From Tiliqua scincoides (Eukaryota > Chordata > Lepidosauria > Squamata > Scincidae), in assembly GCF_035046505.1 (NCBI RefSeq), contig NC_089823.1, positions 8,846,044-8,910,043 of the forward strand: DNA of 64,000 nucleotides, written 5' to 3'. The position numbers and the translations under genes were made by a program. Shown here piece after piece: positions 23,515-35,053 of this stretch (positions within the stretch are counted from its first letter, which is position 1; each line of letters begins with the position of its first letter). Under the pieces are notes generated by a model. The model ran no database searches. It was not told where the DNA came from and saw nothing but the letters and a program-made list of their open reading frames with translations.

Positions 23515-23522
23515 ATCTAGAT

Positions 23523-23765
23523 TAGGGCTGCCCTAACCCTGGCCTGGGGACAACTTGCAGCCCTTGAGGGCTCCCAATCTGCCCCTTGGGGAGCCCCCAG
23601 TCACCGATGAGCCTCTGGCCCTCCAGACTTGCTGGAGGCAGTGCTGGCCCCACACAACTGCTCTCAGCATGAGGATGACTATTCGACCTCATCCCTGAGC
23701 TGTGTGATGAGGGCTCCCTCCACTATGTGCTGTTTCATGTCTGTGATGCAGGAGAGGCATCCCTG
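23523..23765 (-). mobile_element. hAT non-autonomous element, internally deleted, perfect TSD
   Basis: Perfect 8-bp TSD atctagat (23,515-23,522 and 23,766-23,773). The body matches the first half of the minus-oriented copies at 32,057 and 37,323 ('acttgcagcccttgagggc', 'gagcctctggccctccaga'). The AT-rich half is missing, giving a 243-bp element. Confidence 0.8.
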
Positions 23766-23773
23766 ATCTAGAT

Positions 23774-26290
23774 AGTGAGCACACAAACTGTTGCAAGCCT
23801 GTCTTGAGGGAAGATATTCAACATGTAAAGCTATATGGTGTAGGTCTGCTGGTGCATCTACTTAGGGAATATGAGCGCAGCTAGCAATGACACCAAGGTT
23901 CCTGCAGTGAGCCTTTCCTAGTCTTACCTGAGACTTTCTGCCTGCAAAGTATACAAGTTATGAGTGGGCTACATCCCCTCTCCATTGTGTGTGTTGGTGG
24001 AGCTGTGCTCCACTATCTAGCCCACTGTGATCTATAGTGACTCTCCAGGGCTAAAGGAACATTCTTTCCAGCTCTGCTACTGAAGAATCTCTTTGGAGGA
24101 TGCTGTATTTTGAGCCTGGAACATTGTGGATTCATTCAGTCTGCTCTGCCGATGATACATGCTTCTTCCATGAATACAGTACTACCACAGGCATGGTTTA
24201 GGAAGTAATTTTGGATCATGCACAGCCTGACTCCTAGGGCTTATGCCATGGGGAAGTCTAGATAGCTGAATACCTTTGATGGGAATAAGTAGATTTGCAC
24301 CAAAGTGTCCCCAAAAGGTCTTCTCTGTGGTTGAACTTGTGGCATAGCATTCACAGTTACTTTTGCTGGAAGAAGGCTAACTGGATGCAACCCCTGATTA
24401 GCTGCTGTTTTGCAGTTTTCAGTGTTCAAAGTCACTGTGTGTGTTTTTTTTCAGGTGTCATTTAAATGATTCTGTAAGATAAGCAAGCATTATCAACCTC
24501 ATTGGAGACAGGTGGGCTGAGGTTGAAAACCTGTGACCTGTTGAGGATGCCTTCTGAGTTCATGGTTTGGATGAGCTTTGGAATCGGGGACTTGCCAGTA
24601 CACATTTAGCTCTGGTGCTGCAGCCATCTGATATTAGCTTCATTCTCCTTACTTTGCCTTGCAAAGTCTAGGTATATGAATGTTGTATGTCCCATATGGT
24701 ATTGAGGGTTCAGCTGGGGAAAAGTTCAGTTTCCATCTATGTGCTCGGAGGAGGAGAATTGCTGAGATTAATTGGATTTGCCAGTCAATACCAGTGACTG
24801 TTCACTACCTGAGTGCAGGTGTTCTAGTGACATAAGATTATTAGTTCTGCCTCCTGGGCCAATCACAATGCAGTCCTCCTGGGTGAAATCATGAAGGGCT
24901 TTGAATTTTACCCTGCAATTACCTGCTATGCAATCTTACGAAGAAAGAAAGAAACTGGCATTTGCTACAGTGTTAAGCAGATATCTGCTATGGCCTGGAT
25001 TTTGCATGGGCACCTCTACATTTGGCTTCTGGTAAGCTGCTGTGCTTAAGATGTGTCAAACCAAGGAGCAATCCCTGGATATGATGCATTTGTGTCAAGC
25101 TAGAAGCCCGGGCAGTTGGATGAGACAGACACCACCTTTCCTCCCAAGAGCATGAATTCAGCTGTGCGTTTATTGATGCCATACTCATAGGTGAGCCTTG
25201 TGAACACTCATCTTCCCAGCTGACCTCGCCCCCATGTTTACTCAAAAGTAAGCCGCACTTTAATCAGAACATGTGCTTGCAATAGACAGATCCCTCTTGT
25301 CCCAAGCTCCTTTTTAACTGGGATTTCCAGAGACCGAACCCTGACTCAACAGGGAGTGCCAGCGGCCCTCCTGACTCAATCCCCACAACCCAGCGTCTGC
25401 ATAGATTACCTCATCATATGTCAGCCTTATTTTTAGTAGTATGCCTGGCATATGCTGGCCAAATCCAACAGAAAGGCTGGTGCCAAGGCGGCCTCTGGAA
25501 GCGATCCCAGGGCTTCATACGTGAGTGCACAGGTTGTGCATGTGCAGGTTGTGGTCCTGAGTGCAGAACTGAGCTCTCTAGGAACTCCATTCTCTTACAA
25601 ACAAGAAGACAAAACCCACATTGTCTGCCTGTTTGGTCACAAAAACATGCTTGATGGTGAACTATGCCTGTTGAAAGCTTAGAGAGGCGACTGAATCAGT
25701 CTTTCAGTGAGCTAAGCAGGCTTGCTCCTGACTACTTCCCAGTGACAGCTGAACGCATTGCTCAAAAGAAGATCAGTTACACAAATGAGCTTAATAGATG
25801 CTGGTAACAGAAGCTAGTTTTCACTGTTGCCATTTTGAGTTATCTTGGAGCAGAATTTGGTTTGTTTAGCTGCAGGAAGCTCTTGGCTGCCGTGTTTGCT
25901 GGAGATTATTCTTTATCTGGATTCCATGTATCTGCCAGAACAACAAAGTGGCACCTTGACTGGGAGCAAGCTCCACTTATCGTGGTGCAACTTCCTTCTG
26001 AGTAAACATGCAGGGAGCTGCATTGAAACAAGCTTGTGGTGTCTTATCCCATTTCTGCCTGTCCCATAGGTGTACGCATCTGGTTCCTGTCGCATATGCA
26101 CAACGTTGGGCAGAAATGGCTTAGACACATTTCCCATAATATACTACAGCCTTGAATGGTTTGAAAGCTACAGTCCATCTCATCACCTACACATACATCT
26201 GATGCCATAAATTGTACTCCACAAAAATTAAGCTATAATACCTTTATTCAACTTTAAAATGCCACTTGACTCTTTTTGGCTTTGCTGCAA
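23774..26290. other. Non-coding stretch
   Basis: A MIR-like patch at about 24,480-24,540 and a family P remnant at about 25,230-25,290 are the only repeats I can suggest. No gene. Confidence 0.35.
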
Positions 26291-26295
26291 CAGAC

Positions 26296-26535
26296 TAACA
26301 GCCCAAGCTTATGCATGTCTACTCAGAAGTAAATCCCATTCGAGTCAATGCATCTTACTGTTACCCTGCACATGCCCAATCTCATCTGATTTCGGAAGCT
26401 AAGCAGGGTCAGGCCTGGTTAGTACTTGGATGGGAGACCGCCTGGGAATACCAGGTGCTGTAGGCTTATACCATAGTCTTTCGAGACTGAAGGTTGCCAA
26501 CCAACACTCCCAGGAAAGTGGATAGGATTGGGCTG
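26296..26535. mobile_element. Family P palindromic element split by a 5S SINE
   Basis: The left part ('gcatgtctactcagaagtaa', 26,313-26,332) ends near 26,355 and the right part resumes at about 26,505 ('actcccaggaaagtggatag' and on to 'gattgggctg'). Together they make one standard element, so the SINE came later. Confidence 0.7.
26357..26502 (+). mobile_element. 5S-rRNA-derived SINE, well preserved
   Basis: From about 26,357 to 26,468 the sequence follows vertebrate 5S rRNA closely, including the internal control region: 'aagctaagcagggtcaggcc' (box A region), 'acttggatgggagaccgcct' and 'gggaatacc' (box C region). It then runs into 'ataccatagtctttcgagac', the 3' tail also found on the LINE at 33.3-33.7 kb. 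Extra sequence and dispersed placement show a SINE. Such 5S-derived SINEs are known in squamates. Confidence 0.9.
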
Positions 26536-26599
26536 TAAAATGCCTACCCTCAAAAAGGTTCCTCCTAAATCTTGTTTCAGTTCTGAGAACTTACATTTG

Positions 26600-27125
26600 A
26601 AGCCTAACTTGTGCTGGAACAGGTAAGCCAGGAGACCTGCTCTGTATCCAGCACAAGGCTGGGTCTGACTGCGGCTCAGCCCAAGGCAAGGGGACTTTTC
26701 CCCTTGCCCCAGGTAAAGCAGCAGCAGCCCCAATGGGTTTACTCAGATCTGCACCACCTGATGAGGAGGCACAGAACAAAGTGACCTGGAGCTGTGCTGC
26801 TCTGCCCAGAAACAGGACTAGGATCTGGCATAACTGCCGTGTTCTGGCCCTGCCTCCCATTGCCTGCACTGCTCCTGCCCTGGAATGCCTCCTCCTCACC
26901 CTCTCCATGCCCCCCCCCCAGACCTTGCGCTGGCCAAGCTCAGCCAAGGCAAACTCACCTAATGCTGCAGTGACATGTCGCAGAGACTGGCTCTGGTCTC
27001 TGGGCTAACGCACCTTTGTGTGCTGGCAAAACTTACTCCCACAGAGGCCCAAATACACTTTATGGCACATTTGTCACCCTCCCATGCTGGCTCAAGTGAC
27101 TTGCACCAACCCAGGGCACAATTCA
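26600..27125. mobile_element. MITE-like element of about 520 bp (family B), copy 1
   Basis: Shares order and wording with 28,010-28,528: 'aggatctggcataac', 'cccaatgggt..tactcag', 'ccttgcgctggcc' and 'ctcaagtgacttg..ccaac'. Coding frames are absent. Divergence between the two copies looks substantial. Confidence 0.6.
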
Positions 27126-28009
27126 GATTGCGACCTTAGCCAGTTAGTTTTCCCACATGTTCTTGGTCTTTAGATGCATTCAAAGCGCCAAGTGTGACAT
27201 TGTGTGCAGCCCCAGTATTAAGGCTTATTCCCTTTCCTCTCTTTACAGACTGTGACTTGACTCTGAAACGAATGCATAAGGGTCATTAGCCAATCTGACT
27301 CATCCTTCCACCCAGTAAACAATCTGAAACAATTGATTCACAAATTCAGAGGGAGGTTCTCATTCCAGACAGAAGCAAGGAATGAATGCAGAATGAAAGC
27401 ATTAGCCAGGAAACCGTCCCTGTTTAAAAGTGAGTTGTGCTACGCAAACTATGACTACAATGCAGGTAATTTTTTTTTATTAAGACCAGAATATCTCCAG
27501 TATCTGAGTTATCCAGAGTTCTTTGAATATTAAGCAAAATAGTCGTGGAAGAGAGGCAAGAATTGGGCACTGAAGTCCTCTTATCTATAGTTTGTAACAG
27601 CTCTAAGATGGAGTACTGGAGTTGGGAGGCAGCCAAAAGAATTCACAATAGTTTGCATCGCAAAAGAAAGAGCTGGTTTCTTGACCCCAGAAAGATTCAC
27701 CATCTGAAAAAAGACACCAGTAAACACCCTTGGGAAAACATATTCTGTGGAGATGAATGGGGACAGTAGCTTTCCCCATGCTAAAATAAGCACCATTTAA
27801 AAGATGCATCCTTGGCTCATTTACAAGGGTCATGTTAGGAAGCCACACCAGGGGCAGATCAAGTTCTTCAGGCATCTCAGGAAGGGTGCCAGGTGCCCCC
27901 CCTCAGTTGCCTGGCTGGGCAATGAGAGAGCAACTGATTCACTGTCAGTTTATCATATCTTGCAGCTGCCTTGAACCATGTGCCACCACAGTGTGCATCT
28001 AAACTCTTA
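27126..28009. other. Non-coding stretch
   Basis: The segment at about 27,690-27,810 resembles part of the LINE-like repeat at 15.7 kb ('gtagctttccccatgctaaa'). No gene. Confidence 0.35.
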
Positions 28010-28528
28010 AAGGCACAATCCTAACTTGCACTGGAGCAGGCAGGCCAGGGGGTCGGCGCGGCATCCAGTGCAAGTGTGGAGCCAGTATCAGCACATCCCG
28101 AGACAAAGGGGAAAACTCTCCCCTTACCCCATGTCACGCAGCACTGACCCCAATGGGTCTACTCAGTTCTGTGCCATCTTGGGAGGTGGTGCAAATCTGA
28201 GTAGACCAGAGCAGCCAGAGGCTGCTCTGCGCCACTTGGGAACGGGATCAGGATCTGGCATAACCACCGGATCGTGGCACCTCCTCTGCCCACCCCCAGG
28301 AACGCCCACCTTCCCCATGCCCCTCCCTCCAAACCCCTGCATCAGCCAAGTTTGGCCAACACACACTTACCCTGCTGGCACAGGGAAGCCAATGCAACGC
28401 CTTGCGCTGGCCTCCCTGACTCTAAAGGCAACGATGCCCCAGGTCAGCACAAGTGACTTGGTGACAAGTGACAAGGCAACACCTCCAGGTCACCTGTGCC
28501 GGCCTAACCTGGGGGTTAGGATCACGCT
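28010..28528. mobile_element. MITE-like element of about 520 bp (family B), copy 2
   Basis: The left end 'ggcacaatcctaact' is the approximate reverse complement of the right end 'ggttaggatcacgc', so it has short terminal inverted repeats. The long plus frame across it (28,026-28,613) is a product of GC-rich repeat DNA and has no protein features. A family P remnant follows at 28,540-28,600. Confidence 0.65.
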
Positions 28529-28600
28529 GCATGCGAGTTCCACTGCAGTTCATGGGGCTTACTCTGCAGCAATTGTGCATAGGATTGCAGCCTTAATTGA

Positions 28601-29581
28601 AAGAGATTGTTAGCTGCCAAACAGACTTCAGGCCAAACCCAGAGCTGTGGGACAAAGAAACAACCATGGTGGTTCCCCCATGTTTTAAAAATATACGTAA
28701 AAGCCAACTGTTGCTCAAATCAGTCTGGCTGCTAGATTTCCACATTTTGGATTATGAGTGCTAGTCAGAATAATAATCTTTGCAAGGAAAATCAAACGCC
28801 ATCCAAATGACAATTGTTCATTTTTCAGATCTTATACGGAAATCCAGAACTGTTTTGTTTCTAATGCCTCGGTTAAGAGAGAGGCAAAATGAAACAATTG
28901 CTCCAGTGTCTGAAAGCTCGGAATATCGCAAGTGTTGTGCAGCAGTGCCCAGCTGGAAGCATGCCCTCTCCTTTCAAAGGACCATGCGCCTTGCGTAATG
29001 TTCCCTTGGCTTCTTTCCTGTGTGCTGGCTGTGAGCATTTAAATTGCCTATATGCTTCAGAGCTCATTTCATGCTGGTCTGTTGCCCAGAGCTCATGGAG
29101 ATTTGGGGTGTTCTGTTTGCGTGGCTGTGGAAGCACGACCAGTGAGCAAGTGCTTCTTGGGTGGAGTCTCTCCTGCCACATTACGCATATGCCATTATTT
29201 CGGAGTTTGTTATTATGGGACTGCTGGATGCTTTGCAAAGATTTTATTTTGTGGGAGAACCTGTCCGTCAAAACAACACTCTGGGCATTTATTACCATGA
29301 GGTACATTTTTGTCTCACCAGTCCTCCAAGGAACTCAGGCTGTCATAAGTGGTTCCCTCCTATGTTGACCTTGGTAACCCTGCGAAGTAGGTCAGACGAC
29401 TGGCCCCAGATCACCAAGGAAAATCTGTTCCAGAGGGCCCCCCAACTCAGCAGATTTTAGGGGGGAGTGGAGAAAGAAGGGGGAATAAGCAAAGTTTGTT
29501 CCCCCCTTTTGCATGAGTGCAGTGGCATCACTATGGGGTTGTGGATGGTGAGGGTCGCACTGGGTGTCACACTCAGGTCAG
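28601..29581. other. Non-coding stretch
   Basis: A patch at about 29,360-29,450 ('ccctgcgaagtaggtcag', 'tggccccagatcacc') is MIR/L2-like. Frames at 28,873-29,368 overlap on both strands and show no domain. Confidence 0.35.
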
Positions 29582-29888
29582 CCATAAGGACAGCCCCGCT
29601 GGATCAGGCCATAGGTCCGTCTAGTCCAGCTTCCTGTATCTCACAGTGCCCCACCAAATGCCCCAGGGAGCACACAAGACAACAGACCTGCATCCTGGTG
29701 CCCTCTCTTGCATCTGGCATTCTGACATAGCCCATTTCTAAAATCAGGATTTTTAACATACACATCATGGCTTGTAACCCCTGATGGATTTTTCCTCCAG
29801 AAATTTGTCCAATCCTCTTTTAAAGGCATCTAGGCCAGATGCCATCACCACGTCCTGTGGCAAGGAGTTCCACAGACCAACCCTGTCC
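29582..29888 (-). mobile_element. CR1 LINE 3' fragment
   Basis: On the minus strand this is the 3' part of a CR1 element, the same segment as 35,054-35,320: 'ctagtccagcttcctgtatc', 'gatggatttttcctccagaa' and 'ggcaaggagttccacagacc' as read on the plus strand. It is 5'-truncated, as is usual for CR1. Confidence 0.75.
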
Positions 29889-30543
29889 CACACTGGGCTA
29901 AGCTGCCTCATATTCTCTTGACATTCTTATTTTTGCCACTCACTGGCAAGAACACAAAGCGACTGGGTCCAGAGCATCCAGAGGTGGGCTTTTCACGTTT
30001 AAGGCACTGTGATAACTCGTTATGTTGAGGCAGACATGATTACATTGTTATGTCACCCCCAAACTCCCGGAACGCAAAACTCCTCCAGGTAAGCACTGCA
30101 CCAGCTGGCTTCCACGCCAGGGATGCCTCTGCATGAGTGCAGGATAGGATGAACCAGAGGTGGGGTTTGGGTACAGCCCATTAATAATAGATTTTGTTTT
30201 ATATTGCAGGAGTTCAAAGTGCTTCGAATAGAAGAACCTGCTCAAAGCTAGCCGGCATTGTCAGCAAGTGCACAAATCTAAAGAAGTAGGTCAAGAGCCA
30301 GGCCAGCCTTCTCAGGGAACGAAAGCATGAAAGAGGGCATGGATGTGGCATGTATCCTGTGCCCTGACACTGCCATCAGACCATCCTTTGTAAAGCTGAT
30401 GGTTCATCCGTAGTCCAAAGTGGTTGGTTGCCGTTTCATCCATGGTAGCTAAGAGAAGGTGGCCTTGTAACAACCAAAAATCTCTCTCTAGCTTTTGGGT
30501 TGTGACCCACTGTGGAGCTTGGAGATGGTGACACTGCTCCAGC
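29889..30543. other. Non-coding stretch
   Basis: No gene or named repeat. Confidence 0.35.
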
Positions 30544-30773
30544 CAGTGGCCAAGCTAGAGGGGGTGCAAAGCACTACGTTTTGCAGGTGCTTGAACACGC
30601 TGTGCAAGCAGCACCTCCCCCTCTCCTTTAGAGCTTTTCTGGGTGCAAAACGGAGGCGATTTGCACCCACCGCCCAGAATAGCTCCGAAGGGGAGGAGAA
30701 GGGACCACTTGCACACTGCAATGTGGCTCCCTGCAAAACTTAACCCTTTGCACCCCCTCTAGCTATGCCACTG
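30544..30773. mobile_element. hAT-type MITE (CAGTGGC..AGCTAG ends)
   Basis: Left CAGTGGCCAAGCTAG, right CTAGCTATGCCACTG. The interior is palindromic around 'tttgcacc' and 'gggtgcaaa'. The flanking octamers do not match convincingly. Confidence 0.7.
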
Positions 30774-31161
30774 CATGGCGGTGCATCTAACCTAAAACAA
30801 GAAACTTAAAGCCAGTTGAAATATGCACATTGACACTCATCAGGTATGGAGGTATTAGCTAGAGGTTAATTACTGTTTGCATACGTTGTCATGTGTATTG
30901 CAGTCTGGCGGGGGTCTGTGTAGCTAATAACCAATGTTTGCAGACTTTGTCACATGTATGACTGCCTGCCTCCTAGGTAGGGATTGTGGGTGTGTGCGAG
31001 ACTCAAAGCTTCTGATTCAGGGAACAAGCCTGCTTCCTCTAGGTCAGAGTCACATACCTGCAAGTCAGAAGACCTGTTCTTGCAACATAATCAGGTCAAG
31101 TGTTGATGCGTACAAAGGCAAGGAGGATCACAGCAGCAAGACCCATGACCTCTAATCTACA
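30774..31161. other. Non-coding stretch between two MITEs
   Basis: Nothing recognised. Confidence 0.35.
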
Positions 31162-31402
31162 CAGTGGAATAGCTAGAGAGGGTGCAAAGCACTAAGTTTT
31201 GCCAGTTCCTAAATGTGCTGTGTGAGTGGCCCCTCCCCTTTGGAGCCATTCCAGGCGGTGGGAGCCAAATGAAAGCATTCTGCCTCTGTTTTGCTCTCAC
31301 CACCTGGAATGGCTCCAAAGGGGAGGGGGAGGGGCCACTTGCATGGCACGGTCAGGCACCTGCAAAACTTAGTGCTTTGTACCCCCTCTAGCTATGCCAT
31401 TG
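31162..31402. mobile_element. hAT-type MITE (CAGTGG..AGCTAG ends)
   Basis: Left CAGTGGAATAGCTAG, right CTAGCTATGCCATTG. Flanks aatctaca and aagctgca agree at 6 of 8 positions. Confidence 0.75.
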
Positions 31403-31410
31403 AAGCTGCA

Positions 31411-32048
31411 CGCATTTATTTGAATGCCTGCACAGTGCGTATGTGCATATAATTGTATAGGCAGGGAGAGAGCCTTCCATGCACAGAGCTGTATGCACAT
31501 ACACACCATGTAGGTCACCCCTCTGTGAGAGTTCACTCACCTGGAGTTGGTAAGAGAGACACCCAGACAAGACCTTCCTTTCTTTGCAATATAGAGCAGC
31601 CCCTTTCCCTGCTGGCAGGCCTTGGCGCTGTCAAGGAGAATGAGACTTTGCACCGACTGTTCTGCCAATGGAAACATGGCACCCTCCCACCTGTATTTGC
31701 CCTGTCACAATGTGGACACAATTAGGACACAACAAAATGCAAGGGACAAGTCAGGTTGCTTTGTTCCCAGGAACCAGCTGATGGCTCTAGCTTCCAGGCG
31801 CTGATGAACAGATGCAGATCAACAGGGCTCAACAGTCTGATATGTTCCTGTGCCCTTTTTCACCAGCTCAGGTGGCTATCAACTGCCTTGAGAGAGGAGA
31901 GCCTGCCTTTCCATCATCGTAGGCCTGATGGCCCCATAACCAGGAAAGCCTCCCCCCATCTGAATGTGCTGTCATGCTGCACTTGGATGGTGTGCCTAAA
32001 GGTTGCCCAAGGGCCCCCCCCCAAAAAAAATATATGAGAGGCTTGATT
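31411..32048. other. Non-coding stretch
   Basis: Overlapping short frames on both strands, no domain recognised. Confidence 0.35.
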
Positions 32049-32056
32049 GTCTAGGC

Positions 32057-32513
32057 CAGGAGTGCCCAAACCCACTTGCAGCCCTCCAGGACTCCCAATG
32101 CAGCCCTTAGGGAGCCCCTAGTCTCCAATGAGCCTCTGGCCCTCCAGAGATTTGCTGGGGCCTGCACTGGCCTGACGTAACTGCTCTCAGCATGAGGGTA
32201 ACTGTTTGACCTTTCGTGTGAGCTGTTGGATGAGGACTCCCTCCACTGCTTGCTGTTTCATGTCTGTGATGCAGCACCAAAGGAAAGGCCAGCCTTGCTT
32301 TGTGCAAGGCCTTTTATAGGCCTTGAGCTATTGCAAGGCCTTCATTCATTCATATAAGTTCATATTTAACATATTCGTTTATGTAAACTTATGTAAAATT
32401 TATTCAAATTTGAAATGTAAATTAATTATTTTCTTCCCTGGCCCCCTGACACAGTGTCAGAGAGATGATGAGGCCCTGCTGCCAAAAACTTTGGACACCC
32501 CTGGTCTAGGCTC
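32057..32513 (-). mobile_element. hAT non-autonomous element, 457 bp, perfect TSD
   Basis: Perfect 8-bp TSD gtctaggc (32,049-32,056 and 32,514-32,521). Ends CAGGAGTGCCCAAAC and TTTGGACACCCCTG. Reverse orientation relative to 17,586-18,021. Confidence 0.9.
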
Positions 32514-32579
32514 TGGGTTGGCAACCTACAGCCCGCAGACTGGATCTGAAATCAGTGTAGCTTGGGAGATTTTGCATCC

Positions 32580-32665
32580 TGTTGAAGTTTATTTATTTAC
32601 TTTATTTATTTACTTTATTTATACCCTACCTTTCTCCCCAAAGGGACCCAAGGCAGCTACATCTG
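32580..32665 (-). mobile_element. LINE-like 3' end with TTTA repeats
   Basis: 'atttattta' repeats followed by 'accctacctttctccccaaa' and 'gggacccaaggcagcta': the inverted 3' end of an L2-like element, similar to 34,510-34,610. Confidence 0.45.
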
Positions 32666-32837
32666 GGTGAAGTTGCTACATCTGGGTGATGAAACCTCCC
32701 AAGCCAAGCCCCAAACTGGCCATGTCTGTGGGAGCTTGGCAACCCAGAAATTTGGTGCAGACATTGAGATGCTATTTAGCTGGTGTAAGGCCCAGGAGCC
32801 TCAGGGAGTGTGTCAAGCTGGGAAGAAGGCAATAGGA

Positions 32838-33069
32838 CAGTGGTTCCCAAATTTTTTAACACTGGGACCCACTTCAAAAAAGTTTCACTTTACCAGCCAC
32901 TCAAACTTCTGTGGATATAATGGTGATTGGATAGCAGTGCTCTCCACAGGTAGCAAGTTGTTTAATCCTTGATGCACACAGTCAAATCTGTCTTATCAGT
33001 TTTACAGCTGACTAAAAATTGGGTCACGATACACTGGTGGGCCACAGATCCACAGTTTGGGAACCACTG
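32838..33069. mobile_element. hAT non-autonomous element, perfect TSD
   Basis: Ends CAGTGGTTCCCAAAT and GTTTGGGAACCACTG. Perfect 8-bp TSD caatagga (32,830-32,837 and 33,070-33,077), with TA at the centre. Confidence 0.9.
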
Positions 33070-33335
33070 CAATAGGATATTGGCATGCACGGCAGCCGCC
33101 AAGACCCTCTCATTCTGAAACTGCCCCAGTTTGACTCCAAAGCATACAACTGTGGCATGGCTTCGGTGCTACCAGAACAGAGTTTATATTGATGGATCGC
33201 AAGATCTGTCAGGGTAAGCCCAGCCATCATTGAACTGGGCTGCTAGTCAAATAAGCTATTGTCCAAATTTCTTTTGAAGCTCTTAACAATGCAGGTGATA
33301 GGCATGAAGGTTATCTTTTTTGTGTGTTTGTCCCA

Positions 33336-33724
33336 TGAATCTCCTCTATGGAGAACTCGTGCAAGGAAAGCGCCCTACAGGTAGACCACAGCTGCGCTAC
33401 AAGGACATCTGCAAGAGGGATCTGAAGGCCTTAGGAGTGGACCTCAACAGGTGGGAAACCCTGGCCTCTGAGCGGCCCGCTTGGAGGCAGGCTGTGCAGC
33501 ATGGCCTTTCCCAGTTTGAAGAGACACTTGGCCAACAGACTGAGGCAAAGAGGCAAAGAAGGAAGGCCCATAGCCAGGGAGACAAACCAGGGACAGACTG
33601 CACTTGCTTCTGGTGTGGAAGGTATTGTCACTCCCGAATTGGCCTTTTCAGCCACACTAGACGCTGTTCCAGAACCACCATTCAGAGCGCGATACCATAG
33701 TCTTTCGAGACTGAAGGTTGCCAA
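33336..33724 (+). mobile_element. LINE 3' end: reverse-transcriptase C-terminal tail with zinc-finger-like motif
   Basis: The plus frame encodes a short conserved LINE C-terminus: 'LLYGELVQGKRPTGRPQLRY', then 'KDICKRDLKAL', then a cysteine/histidine cluster 'CFWCGRYCHSRIGLFSHTRR'. Such a C-terminal finger follows the reverse transcriptase in several non-LTR families; I cannot assign the clade with certainty. The 3' terminal 'gcgataccatagtctttcg..gactgaagg' is the tail used by the 5S SINE and by the SINE-like element. 5'-truncated, as usual. Confidence 0.75.
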
Positions 33725-34509
33725 CATGATTTCCACAAACTATATAGTTTTTTTTTATTGATTTGGTCCCCCAAATACACAACGGATATACACAACAGGG
33801 ATAAAATGTGTACACCTGTGGGTTGGGCAGAAATGGGTTTTAATGCTGTATTCATTTCATTTTTTTTTCTATGGTTTGGAATAGTACCTGGGGGGGAGGG
33901 TGTGTTGAGTTTTCTACAACTTGACCCAGTTTTCATTCAGATGGAAATCCTGGGCAGGTATGGAAGGCGGGAGGGGGAGAGGAGGCTCTTATGTTCTTAT
34001 GATTGGATTAATGACTACATCAAACGCTCTGAGACAATGGCGAGTTTCCAGTGGGAGATAATAGGAGAGCAACATTTTCCAGTTTGTTTTGGTTACAGAT
34101 GATTCGTTCAACATTCAAATGAACTAACGATTCTGCATCAAGGGAATAAACCCTTTTAAAACCATCCCCCCCCCACTACAATAGAGACAATTCTCCTTTT
34201 TCTTTTTTTCTAGTGATAATAATTATTGAGCTATGTCTTGGGTGGCCCAGTGCCTATGAGTTTCATGGGCAGGTCACTTCCCCCAGGGAGCTTACAATGT
34301 AAAAGAGACAATGGGGAAATGGATTGAGACAAGTGTGACCCTACAGTGACATGTGTTGCAAAGGATGATTAAAGGGGTAGACATGCAGAAAAGGGGGTTC
34401 TAAGGAGCAGGTTTGAAGGAAGAAGGAGATGGTAGAGAATGCCTGTTCAGAGGGTTTGTTCCTTCAAAGCTGTCTTCAAAACCCGCCTTTTTTGTGAAAC
34501 CTTTGGTGT
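33725..34509. other. Non-coding stretch
   Basis: T-rich patches; a faint LINE-like fragment at about 34,240-34,320 ('gagcttacaatgtaaaagag'). No gene. Confidence 0.35.
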
Positions 34510-34518
34510 AGCCACTAT

Positions 34519-34553
<35 letters not shown>

Positions 34554-34610
34554 TTAAATTTGTATTCCACCTTTCTCCCCGAAGGGCACCCAAGGCGGCT
34601 AGCTACTGGC
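34510..34610 (-). repeat. TTTA microsatellite at a LINE-like 3' end
   Basis: About ten tandem ATTT units (34,515-34,556) followed by 'tgtattccacctttctcccc', the inverted 3' end of the same L2-like repeat seen at 32,580. Confidence 0.55.
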
Positions 34611-34684
34611 CTTGATTATCAAATGAAACAAAGGCTTAAACTAGTGGAGTTGCATTTGCTCCCATCATCATCATCATCATCATT

Positions 34685-35053
34685 GGCATCCTTCAGTCTC
34701 GGAAGACTATGGTATCGCACTCTGAACAGTGGTCCTGGAACAGAATGTCCTCTCCAGAGCACGAAGCCTGGGTAAAGTAGATATGGAGGATAGACTGTTT
34801 CCCATGCAGCAAATCCCCCCCTCTCCACGTCACTGAAATGGTCCAATGGAAAGGCAGAGGCCAATACGGTTGGTTCCAGCGGCGTTGCAGGAGTTGCCAG
34901 AACGTGACTGTGTTCAGCCATGAACTGCCTCAGGGACTCCTGCTCTGGATTTTGCCTCGAGGTTGACTCCTGAAGCCTTTTCCATAAGTGGATGTAGCCA
35001 CAAGGCAGTGGAGATTTGGGATCGGAGTTTTCCTTCTCTCAGATGAGCTGCCT
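34685..35053 (-). mobile_element. SINE-like LINE-derived element, abutting CR1
   Basis: Matches 4,154-4,628 closely from its 3' tail ('cttcagtctcggaagactat') up to 'agatgagctgcctt'. There the sequence switches into CR1 ('aggcataggcccatctag'). A (CAT)n tract borders the tail at 34,664-34,684. Confidence 0.75.

Noticed and set aside
26357-26468. A functional 5S rRNA gene
   Set aside because: It runs directly into a LINE-derived tail, has substitutions in conserved positions and sits inside another repeat; it is a SINE.
28026-28613. A 195-codon plus-strand frame
   Set aside because: It lies across a GC-rich MITE-like element and has no recognisable domain or conservation signal.
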